In this document: positions 1 through 5,879 of the stretch, piece by piece
Position numbering within the stretch: the first letter of the stretch is position 1
Layout: every line of letters begins with the position of its first letter
Assembly: GCA_937952395.1 (NCBI GenBank)
Contig: CALFYV010000197.1
Coordinates: forward strand, 1-6,309
Source: an uncultured Bacteriovoracaceae bacterium
GTDB taxonomy: Bacteria; Bdellovibrionota; Bacteriovoracia; Bacteriovoracales; Bacteriovoracaceae
Direction of reading: 5' to 3'
Length of the DNA stretch: 6,309 nucleotides
Translations under genes and position numbers: made by a program
Notes under the pieces: generated by a model
Database searches by the model: none
What the model was told of the DNA's origin: nothing
What the model saw: the letters and a program-made list of their open reading frames with translations, nothing else

Positions 1-130
1 AATTTGAAAGAATAAACCGAAGCTTTATCTCGTCTCTTCTAGGATTGCCAAGGCAATCACCGATATCTTAGAGGAAAATGAAACAGTCTCGTGGACAGAT
101 GGCTATAAAGAATATTTAGCAGAAAGCAGC

Positions 131-316
131 ATGCAGGCCATGACTCTGAGAGGGGCCAGAGCAAAAGTTGGCATGACTCAAAAAGAATTGGCACAAAAAC
201 TAAATATGGCCCAGTCCTATATTTCTCAAATTGAGCAGGGAAAAAGACAAGTCAACGTTTCATTGGCCAAAAAACTAGCAAAGATTTTTAATACAGATTA
301 TAGAGTTTTCTTATAA
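131..316 (+). CDS. XRE-family HTH protein, antitoxin-like (N-terminus uncertain, possibly truncated)
   Basis: This is a 61-residue reading from the first in-frame ATG. It is almost entirely one Cro/C1-type helix-turn-helix: residues 15-36 carry the pattern MTQKELAQKL followed by SYISQIEQGKR, and the chain ends NTDYRVFL. The LRGARAKVGMTQ lead-in and DYRVFL end resemble antitoxin-like HTH proteins usually encoded next to a RelE/HigB-type toxin, so the expected role is DNA binding and autoregulation of a toxin-antitoxin operon. No toxin is visible; it would lie before base 1. The same frame is open from base 8, and its 41 extra codons look like real protein (a strand-like KPKLYLV, then a helix, then SWTDGYKEYLAESS), yet they contain no ATG, GTG or TTG. 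The ATG at 131 also lacks a good ribosome site. The gene may therefore be N-terminally damaged, start from a rare codon, or be frameshifted near base 8. The HTH call is sure; the antitoxin role and start are not. Confidence 0.7.
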   Translation: MQAMTLRGARAKVGMTQKELAQKLNMAQSYISQIEQGKRQVNVSLAKKLAKIFNTDYRVFL

Positions 317-340
317 AAAAGGGCCCCGTCAGGGGCCCTT
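317..340 (-). terminator. Rho-independent terminator of rplY
   Basis: A perfect 7-bp GC stem, GGGCCCC (321-327) with GGGGCCC (332-338), closes a GTCA loop and is extended by two A-T pairs (319-320 with 339-340). Read on the minus strand it is followed by a run of six T (complement of 315-320), the classic intrinsic form, and it lies about 25 bases past the rplY stop codon. On the plus strand the stem begins five bases after the HTH gene stop and is followed only by TTCATT. It may therefore also slow plus-strand transcription, but it is best assigned to the minus strand. Confidence 0.9.
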
Positions 341-366
341 CATTAAGCACAGTATTTAACTTTAAA

Positions 367-1053
367 TTAAGCTGCTTTCTTCTTAACTTCTTCAACAGGA
401 GCTTTCTTCTTAGCGGAATCGATGTCAACAGGAGCTGCTGGAGCTGGAGTGCCTTCAGCAGGTGTAGCTTCGGCTGCTGCCACTTCTTCCACCACAGTTT
501 CTGGGATTTCCTGAATTCGAGGATAATGACAAACAACAACAGTTTTTTCTAAATCATCCGAGTCAAACTCTACCTTGAATTTTGATACAAGGTCACTAAC
601 ATGGATTGATTCATCTAATTCTAAATGAGCTACGTCAATGACAAGCTCATCGGAAATATCCTTGGGGTATCCATACACATTAAGTTCGTTAATTTGCTGA
701 GCAAGTACACCGCCCTCTTCTTTACCTTTGGCCTCACCAACCAGGTGTAGAGGAACATACATCCAAGTTTTCTCATTTTGCTTAAGAGCATGGAAAGCCA
801 CATGAACAAGTTTTCTGTCTCTTGGATTTACTTGGACTTCTTCAATCGCTACAAGTTGGCTGCTCTTGCCCCACTTTACTTCAATCTTCAACGCGCCTGT
901 TTCAAGGGCCCGATGCATAACTGCATAAGGAATTTGAATTGGTGTTGACTTCATATCATGCCCGTAGACACAAGCAGGAACAAAACCTTGTTTTCTAATT
1001 TGTACTGCCTTAACACTAGGATCTCTAGGTGTAGCTTCTATTTTGATATCCAT
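367..1053 (-). CDS. rplY: 50S ribosomal protein L25, CTC/TL5 long form
   Basis: This 228-residue protein binds 5S rRNA in the large ribosomal subunit; the long two-domain form is also called general stress protein Ctc or TL5. Residues 1 to about 92 form the L25 domain, with the RKQGFVPACVYG segment (20-31) and VQVNPRDRKLVHVAFHAL (74-90). Residues about 95-178 form the C-terminal beta domain, with HLVGEAKGKEEGGVLAQQ (103-120), then a DISDELVIDV stretch and ESIHVSDL. Residues about 181-228 are a low-complexity tail rich in Ala, Pro, Glu and Lys, ending in lysine clusters, as seen in other bacterial CTC proteins. The start is well supported: GGAGG at 1061-1065 lies seven bases before the ATG. 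It has its own terminator. The usual partner pth does not follow it here; the next gene is the convergent HTH protein. The 101-base gap to the lipoprotein gene upstream shows no clear terminator or promoter, so whether rplY has its own promoter cannot be settled by eye. Confidence 0.95.
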   Translation of the reverse strand: MDIKIEATPRDPSVKAVQIRKQGFVPACVYGHDMKSTPIQIPYAVMHRALETGALKIEVKWGKSSQLVAIEEVQVNPRDRKLVHVAFHALKQNEKTWMYVPLHLVGEAKGKEEGGVLAQQINELNVYGYPKDISDELVIDVAHLELDESIHVSDLVSKFKVEFDSDDLEKTVVVCHYPRIQEIPETVVEEVAAAEATPAEGTPAPAAPVDIDSAKKKAPVEEVKKKAA

Positions 1054-1060
1054 TGAAGAA

Positions 1061-1065
1061 CCTCC
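1061..1065 (-). promoter_or_regulatory. Ribosome binding site of rplY
   Basis: The minus strand reads GGAGG, then seven bases (TTCTTCA), then ATG at 1053. This is a strong Shine-Dalgarno sequence at ideal spacing and fixes the rplY start. Confidence 0.85.
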
Positions 1066-1154
1066 ATTAACTGTTCTATCTTCCTTTTCGGGAAAATCCT
1101 GCCTAGCTTTAGAACTTAAATGAAGACATTAAAATGACTGAGTTCGTCGGTTAT

Positions 1155-2462
1155 TTACTCATCTTCTGGATAAAAGATTTTCTCTAGATTTCGTCTCTCA
1201 TAAAGTCCATCTAAATAAGAGTTGGAGCATTCTGATCCATCTTTCAGATAAGCTTGGAAGCGAAAATCAAAAGTTTCGATATCAATGTAGGCGGTCTCTA
1301 AATTTAATTTCTTATTGAATTTCTTATAAGCTGTTTTTCCTGATTCAGGAGAAATAATTTTTTTAACACAATACCAGCTCTCTTTATTGTCCCTACTGAT
1401 GTTTCCAACACTAGATTCGAAATAAACTCTTAGAAATTCCTGAGGTGTTTCTAAATTGCGATTAAGCTCAATAATTAAATCAGACTCAGTTTGAAGATTG
1501 GCTGCTGAGCTATTAGGAGTTTGATTTCCTTTTGCTTTTAATTCGCTCTTCTCTTTGATGACATCTATTTCACTCATAGCAATATCACCATTCAACGTTT
1601 TAGACTGACCAAAAATGAAAGGGTCGGTGTTAATATTTCCAAGCAAATTGTGACTGGAGTTATCCACGATATTTAAAAAGCCATATTTTTCACGACTAAA
1701 TTCTTTCATCTGCTCCGCTAAAGCCGAACTCTTTTTTAAATCATCTTTTAAAATTTGCATCAAGAGAAAATGAGTTGCTTCAATGACAATTCCTTCTTTG
1801 TATTGTGAAGCCCTGCCTTCAAAAGAATATCCCTCTCCTCTGACGGTTGTTTCAATAGAATGCAACAGCCAATCTCCTTCTTCTTTAGTTAAATAGCCGG
1901 GCTTGATATGCCCATCTGTATAGATAACCACGAGGTTTTTTTGAGGAAATTGAATTTCACCGTAATAATCCCTAGCAAAAACTAAAAAAAGTGCCGTGCC
2001 TGAAAAAGAATCATGTCTTTGAAAAAGGGGAACATCAAAAAGAGTTGTGAAATCCTTATTATAAACAAGTTCTTGATTAAAGCCTTCCTCAAGATAAAGA
2101 ACTGCATTACGCTTAAGTTGAGCCGGGTTCCAATTTGAAGCAGTTCTTTCTTTCAAAAAATCCTTAACTCCGTCAAAAATCAGGTAAGACTCATAAAGCT
2201 CTGATTCAATTTCTGGTAGACGCTTAACAATTTCTTCTCTTTGAGAAGCAATAAAACTTTCCATCAGGGGAGCGATGTCTAATCTTTTTGAAGCCCTGGC
2301 CCGCTCAATTATCTCACGCTTACTATTTGAAAAAGACGCGTCCTCTTTTAATTCAAGTACAAAACCATTGTCTTGAATCTGGCTTAGTCCTTTCACCTGA
2401 GTTTGATTTCCTTCAGGATGACAAGCAACGATGATAAATAAAAAGGGTAGTAAAAAACGCAT
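1155..2462 (-). CDS. Putative lipoprotein of unknown function (435 aa)
   Basis: I do not recognise the family. The N-terminus MRFLLPFLFIIVACHPEG is a short lipoprotein signal peptide with a lipobox ending IVAC, so the mature chain should be lipidated at Cys14 and anchored in the envelope. The residue after Cys is His, not Asp, which does not suggest inner-membrane retention by the E. coli rule. Residues 45-110 look helical and charged. Residues about 150-220 are the most domain-like part: SFSGTALFLVFARDYYG, a hydrophobic strand NLVVIYTDGHIKPGYL (176-191), then DWLLHSIETTVRGEGYSFEG (197-216). Residues 305-330 look like a flexible polar linker. The C-terminal part (340-435) holds the only other two cysteines, Cys365 and Cys412, which could form a disulfide. 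The start overlaps the stop of the upstream gene as TAATG, and GAGGA (2472-2476) lies nine bases before it, implying translational coupling. No catalytic motif is evident; a structural or binding role in the envelope is only a guess. Confidence 0.8.
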   Translation of the reverse strand: MRFLLPFLFIIVACHPEGNQTQVKGLSQIQDNGFVLELKEDASFSNSKREIIERARASKRLDIAPLMESFIASQREEIVKRLPEIESELYESYLIFDGVKDFLKERTASNWNPAQLKRNAVLYLEEGFNQELVYNKDFTTLFDVPLFQRHDSFSGTALFLVFARDYYGEIQFPQKNLVVIYTDGHIKPGYLTKEEGDWLLHSIETTVRGEGYSFEGRASQYKEGIVIEATHFLLMQILKDDLKKSSALAEQMKEFSREKYGFLNIVDNSSHNLLGNINTDPFIFGQSKTLNGDIAMSEIDVIKEKSELKAKGNQTPNSSAANLQTESDLIIELNRNLETPQEFLRVYFESSVGNISRDNKESWYCVKKIISPESGKTAYKKFNKKLNLETAYIDIETFDFRFQAYLKDGSECSNSYLDGLYERRNLEKIFYPEDE

Positions 2463-2920
2463 TAAAGTATTTCCTCTAATTCCAGTTCTCTTTGAGCTGA
2501 ATCTTTATAAAAAAGCACTCCCTCATATTCCAAAATATTGGCATTATACTGCCCTCTTTGCTTAAGCTTCACCTTTCTATAAGTCTTAAGTTTTTCTTTT
2601 TGATCAATTTTCTCTGTCTTAACTCTCTGAAAACCATTATCTGCTTGCCAAGAAAGCTTAGTGTATAAATCTCCGTTTAAATTTTGAAAGCTAATAATCA
2701 AATCAGGTTTCTCGACAACTCGATAGCGTTTGATATCCCCTTCGTTTAAGGCAAAAACACCTTCTAAATTAATATTCTTTCTAATGTCCTTAAGTTCGTT
2801 AGTAGCTGTGGTGGAATTTTTGGCGGCAATGCTTCGGTCAATCTCTTTATCAAAGCGGTTGGTACTGGCGTGAGAGAGAACCAACATTAAAATAAGAAGC
2901 ACAACTGCAGATACTTTCAT
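2462..2920 (-). CDS. Small exported protein of unknown function (152 aa)
   Basis: I do not recognise the family. Residues 1-18 form a typical signal peptide: Lys2, a hydrophobic core VLLILMLVLS, and a cleavage site after SHA, so the product is probably periplasmic or outer-membrane associated. The mature chain of about 134 residues is highly charged and has no cysteine. A helical N-terminal part (22-52) is followed by what looks like a beta-rich part with alternating patterns (PDLIISFQNLNGDLYTKLSW at 72-91; TYRKVKLKQRG at 113-123; NILEYEGVLFYKDS at 128-141), as in small sandwich or barrel domains. The start is well supported by GGGAGGAG at 2925-2932, four bases before the ATG. It is the first gene of a two-gene unit and shares a TAATG junction with the lipoprotein, so the two products are likely made together and may interact. 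It is transcribed divergently from the 638-residue exported protein. Confidence 0.8.
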   Translation of the reverse strand: MKVSAVVLLILMLVLSHASTNRFDKEIDRSIAAKNSTTATNELKDIRKNINLEGVFALNEGDIKRYRVVEKPDLIISFQNLNGDLYTKLSWQADNGFQRVKTEKIDQKEKLKTYRKVKLKQRGQYNANILEYEGVLFYKDSAQRELELEEIL

Positions 2921-2924
2921 AAAA

Positions 2925-2932
2925 CTCCTCCC
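2925..2932 (-). promoter_or_regulatory. Ribosome binding site of the 152-aa exported protein
   Basis: The minus strand reads GGGAGGAG, then TTTT, then ATG. This is a near-perfect Shine-Dalgarno sequence at slightly short spacing; it fixes the start at 2920 and suggests efficient translation of the first gene of the pair. Confidence 0.75.
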
Positions 2933-3032
2933 AGATAGATGATTTTCTCTTTTATTTTAAACTGCTTATGGAGCGCAAACGAGGGCACTTGAAAAGAATA
3001 TAGGGGATGTCAAAAAGTTAGACGGCCTCTAT

Positions 3033-3050
3033 TGCTTTATAACTAGAGCA
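3033..3050. promoter_or_regulatory. Operator-like inverted repeat
   Basis: The half-sites TGCTTTA (3033-3039) and TAGAGCA (3044-3050) are inverted copies matching at six of seven positions around a TAAC centre. A -10-like TATAAC (3038-3043) lies within the dyad. Such a 7-4-7 dyad in a divergent intergenic region could bind a dimeric regulator, possibly the TIGR02147 protein encoded downstream. It is short and imperfect, so chance is a real alternative. Confidence 0.25.
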
Positions 3051-3160
3051 CTTTTTATTCTCTTGAAATTTTTACATGTTTCTATTTTCAGATACAGTTT
3101 GTATTCGTTTTTATTGCTATGCCAATTTTTTATCGTTAAATATCCAACAAATATCATTTG

Positions 3161-3166
3161 AAGGAG
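3161..3166 (+). promoter_or_regulatory. Ribosome binding site deciding the start of the 638-aa exported protein
   Basis: AAGGAG followed by five A residues precedes the ATG at 3172. The next upstream in-frame ATG (3076) has no purine-rich site before it. With the start at 3172 the protein begins with a clean signal peptide, so this site settles the start. Confidence 0.85.
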
Positions 3167-3171
3167 AAAAA

Positions 3172-5088
3172 ATGAAAGCTTTGTTCATTGTTTTAATGAT
3201 GATCTTATTCAATCCCAATACGCAAGCAGGCGATAAAGGCGGTAATGGCGAACTGATTGTCAATATTAGCCAAGATCCTCAAAAACCAAAGTGGGTTATT
3301 TATGAACACGCTTTAAACCTCTCTATATGTCAAACCTTTGTAGGTATTGAGAGCTTACCTCTAACAAACAATGAAAATGATATGTGTGAGCGAGACTACC
3401 GTGTACATTTTGAAAAATGGATTGAAATCATCAAAAAACCACTACCTAATATGGCCAAAAGAATCCTAGAAGTGGCCCGCAAGGCTGATTTCATTTTTAT
3501 CAATAACGAAATTGCCTTACGTTACAAAGAATACAACGGGCCTATTACTTTCCAAGAAGAAAAAAAATTGGCCATCCAGGCTGGAAATAATATTTATATT
3601 TCCCTCCCCAATATGGACCTCATCTCTGATACAGAGGAAATGAGTAAAGAATCACAACAAGGTTTTGCCCTTATCCATGAGATGCTGAACCTCATTTATC
3701 CTGACTTAGAGCCTATTAACCGTATTGATATTGGTAAGGCCTTAATGAAGTTAGATTCTAATAATGTTGATATCGGCGAAGTTCTTTATCTCATTCATAA
3801 AGCAGGAATAACTGATAGAGGTGCTTCTAAAAGCGCCATCTGGCAAGACGAACTTCCTTTAAAGACAAAAATGAAGTTCTACCAATACCTCGTCAGTCGC
3901 CATCGTATCGATGTCATTCCTCAAATAGAAAAATACGATATGATCTTACAAAGTTTTTATAAGACCTATCTGCGCTATTGGCAAGGTGAAAGTCTAAAGG
4001 ACATTTTTATGACTTCTTCTGATAACAATCAGATTGGAGAAGAAATTCATAAACTCTTTCATTCTTGGTTTTATATGTTTCACATCCTCTATCCTAATGA
4101 TTTTATGATGCAAAAAACCCTCGCTAATGAAGCTGATTTTTTGAAGTCATTCTTTGCTGATGAATTCTTGGACATCCTACTGCAAAAAAAGCTCCTCGTG
4201 CTTAATCATGCAGCCTTGGAAAGCCTCATAACAGCTTACTACAGAAATAAACACTATTCTTATTCAGATGATCAATTAATCAATTATCTTTATCAAAGAC
4301 TCGAAGCTATTTGTTTAAAGCAAATCCCTCAAACCTCGAGCTCTTATCAAGCCAGTGACCTGGATAAAAAAGGATATTTGGCCTGTAAAGATATCGATAC
4401 GCAACTTAAACAAATATTTTATTTTTATTATGGAACATCTTGGATAGATGAAGGCAAGACTGCGGCTGTTTTCTTATCCGGCTTTGAAAAAACAATTCAA
4501 GATGTCGTGAGCATCCAAAAAGAAGTCGAGAGTATAACTCCTCAATTACGAAATTTTATTGAGAAAAAAGATCTCGTTGGTTTTAGAAGTCTTTATCGTA
4601 GCATCGATAAAATCCTCAAAGAGATCAAAGAAGAAATACCAAAGCTAGAAAAAGAGCATAATGAATTGTTTCCTCTCATTGCGAAATATTCATCTGAATT
4701 AGAAGATTTAGGAAATAATCAGATAAAGAACATTAAGGCTAAACTGCAAGAGCAATCTGACAAGCTCTATGAGCTATTAAGTGAGATAAAACCTTATGCC
4801 TGCTCTTATGATTTAGGTTATAAATGCTATTATTCTCAATATGTTTTCGACTCTGACTACTCTGTCGAGCGTCTTATCCTTTATCATCCTCTTTATGTAA
4901 AAGATCTAAAAACGAATGCCATTTATTTTAGAAAATCTGTAACAGAAGGTCGTTTTTATGGCAAAAAACTTGTTTGTGTTGAAAACTGTAAGAACGTCAG
5001 TAGAAAAATAAAATTTGATGATGTTTTCCCAAGTTTGCATGGATATGGACCGCTCGTCGATAGAAGAAGCTCATTCAAAATTGATTAA
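3172..5088 (+). CDS. Large exported protein of unknown function (638 aa)
   Basis: I do not recognise a named family. With the start at 3172 the chain opens MKALFIVLMMILFNPNTQA, a signal peptide with cleavage after TQA, giving a mature N-terminus GDKGGNGE. Gly/Asn-rich starts of this kind seem common among exported proteins of Bdellovibrio-like bacteria, which is my impression, not a checked result. Residues 41-210 look like a mixed globular domain with FALIHEMLNLIYP (165-177); the HE pair recalls a zinc protease, but the second His of HExxH is replaced by Asn, so activity is doubtful. Residues 225-430 are mainly helical and rich in Tyr and Phe. Residues about 440-540 are charged, Lys/Glu-rich helices likely to form coiled coil. 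The last 100 residues carry paired cysteines, Cys544/Cys552 and Cys602/Cys606, beside four earlier ones (53, 72, 381, 405). Eight in all suits a disulfide-bonded periplasmic or secreted protein. It lies 26 bases before the TIGR02147 gene and is probably cotranscribed with it. Confidence 0.8.
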   Translation: MKALFIVLMMILFNPNTQAGDKGGNGELIVNISQDPQKPKWVIYEHALNLSICQTFVGIESLPLTNNENDMCERDYRVHFEKWIEIIKKPLPNMAKRILEVARKADFIFINNEIALRYKEYNGPITFQEEKKLAIQAGNNIYISLPNMDLISDTEEMSKESQQGFALIHEMLNLIYPDLEPINRIDIGKALMKLDSNNVDIGEVLYLIHKAGITDRGASKSAIWQDELPLKTKMKFYQYLVSRHRIDVIPQIEKYDMILQSFYKTYLRYWQGESLKDIFMTSSDNNQIGEEIHKLFHSWFYMFHILYPNDFMMQKTLANEADFLKSFFADEFLDILLQKKLLVLNHAALESLITAYYRNKHYSYSDDQLINYLYQRLEAICLKQIPQTSSSYQASDLDKKGYLACKDIDTQLKQIFYFYYGTSWIDEGKTAAVFLSGFEKTIQDVVSIQKEVESITPQLRNFIEKKDLVGFRSLYRSIDKILKEIKEEIPKLEKEHNELFPLIAKYSSELEDLGNNQIKNIKAKLQEQSDKLYELLSEIKPYACSYDLGYKCYYSQYVFDSDYSVERLILYHPLYVKDLKTNAIYFRKSVTEGRFYGKKLVCVENCKNVSRKIKFDDVFPSLHGYGPLVDRRSSFKID

Positions 5089-5114
5089 CGTTATATAATT
5101 TTAAGGCATAACTA

Positions 5115-5879
5115 ATGAATGCTCAGTTGCACCTTCAAAGGCTTTTAAAAGTTCATTTTCTGGAACTTAAAGCTAAAAATAGTGCTTACTCTTTACGCGC
5201 CTTCTCAAGAAAGCTTGGTGTTTCAGCGGGAACATTGAGTCTCATCATGCTGGGCAAAAGAAAATCATCTTTGAAACTTGCTAGAAAAATTGCAGATGCC
5301 ATGATGCTCGATCCTCAAGAGAGATCAGAGGTTTTGGGTACTTTTATTAAAGAGCAAATTCCATCTTCTAATCTCGGAAATGAGGAACACTACTTACAAT
5401 TAAGTAGTGATCAGTTTCGTGTCATTAGTGAGTGGTATTATTTTGCCATTTTAAACTTAGTCAAAACCCACGACTTCCAACCAAATGCAACTTGGATAGC
5501 ACATCGCCTAGGTTTATCTGAAAGTAACATTCAACAAGCTTTGGAAAAATTGAAAAAGCTTGGTTTTTTAATTGAAAAAAATGGCAAACTGCTGAGAGCA
5601 AAACCTAAATACAGAACTACAGACGATATTAATAATCTGGCCTTAAAGAAATCTCACTTTGAAACATTGGATTTGGCCAAAGATGCTTTACTGGAATATG
5701 ACGTTAATCAAAGAGACTACACTTGGTTAACTTTTGCATTTGATACAAGAAAAATGCAGGAAGCAAAAATATTAATCCGTAAATTTCAAGATGAATTTTT
5801 AGATTTGATAGAAAAAGAAAATGAAAATGACCAAGTTTATAGAATGGCCATTCAATTATTTCCTCTAACTAAAGCTTAA
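5115..5879 (+). CDS. TIGR02147/DUF4423-family transcriptional regulator
   Basis: This 254-residue protein is a probable cytoplasmic DNA-binding regulator. Residues 25-65 are a Cro/C1-like helix-turn-helix (YSLRAFSRKLGVSAGTLSLI, then GKRKSSLKLARKIADAM). Residues about 101-162 look like a winged helix: WYYFAILNLVKTHDFQP (107-123), WIAHRLGLSESNIQQALEKL (127-146), then KKLGFLIEKNGKLLRA. The C-terminal part has the family traits: KSHFETLDLAKDAL, QRDYTWLTFAFD, an amphipathic IRKFQDEFLDLI, and the ending DQVYRMAIQLFPLT. Length and domain order fit the complete family, and nothing looks broken. AAGG at 5103-5106 stands eight bases before the ATG. The short spacing from the exported-protein gene suggests one operon, and the exported protein or the divergent pair are natural candidate targets. 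The family's ligand and regulon are generally not known, and none can be read here. Its end overlaps the convergent msrA by 11 bases. Confidence 0.88.
   Translation: MNAQLHLQRLLKVHFLELKAKNSAYSLRAFSRKLGVSAGTLSLIMLGKRKSSLKLARKIADAMMLDPQERSEVLGTFIKEQIPSSNLGNEEHYLQLSSDQFRVISEWYYFAILNLVKTHDFQPNATWIAHRLGLSESNIQQALEKLKKLGFLIEKNGKLLRAKPKYRTTDDINNLALKKSHFETLDLAKDALLEYDVNQRDYTWLTFAFDTRKMQEAKILIRKFQDEFLDLIEKENENDQVYRMAIQLFPLTKA

Larger units (their letters stand above)
2921..3171. other. Divergent intergenic control region
   Basis: These 251 bases separate two divergent units, so promoters for both should lie here. The stretch is AT-rich and has no convincing ORF: the in-frame extension of the plus-strand gene back to an ATG at 3076 has no ribosome site and would bury the signal peptide. 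Individual promoter-like hexamers exist, for example TATAAC at 3038-3043 on the plus strand and TTGACA at 3014-3009 on the minus strand, but none has a well-spaced partner, so I do not assign a promoter. The clearest element is the dyad at 3033-3050, listed separately. Confidence 0.5.

Noticed and set aside
78..119. Short ORF (13 codons) starting at an ATG after GAGGAAA
   Set aside because: The ribosome-site match is good, but the product is tiny and the HTH frame across the same bases reads as more protein-like.
288..539. 83-residue minus-strand ORF
   Set aside because: It is an out-of-frame reading of the rplY C-terminal tail and terminator; Leu/Lys-rich low-complexity product with no ribosome site.
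1092..1103. Small palindrome TTTTCGGGAAAA region upstream of rplY
   Set aside because: The two-base centre cannot form a stable hairpin loop, the arms are A/T-rich, and there is no following T-run, so it is not a terminator; as an operator it is too short to support.
2997..3014. Minus-strand TTGACA with nearby TATATT
   Set aside because: The two hexamers are about six bases apart, not 16-18, so they cannot form a sigma-70 promoter.
3076..3171. N-terminal extension of the exported protein from an ATG at 3076
   Set aside because: There is no ribosome site before 3076, and the extension would place 32 residues in front of a clean signal peptide whose own ATG at 3172 has AAGGAG at ideal spacing.
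5094..5099. Perfect TATAAT hexamer before the TIGR02147 gene
   Set aside because: A start site driven from it would fall at about the Shine-Dalgarno AAGG (5103-5106), leaving almost no leader, and no good -35 lies at the right distance; AT-rich chance match.
3038..5114. ATAACTA shared between the divergent region (3039-3045) and the leader of the TIGR02147 gene (about 5108-5114)
   Set aside because: Seven AT-rich bases are expected by chance, and the second copy lacks the inverted arms of the dyad.
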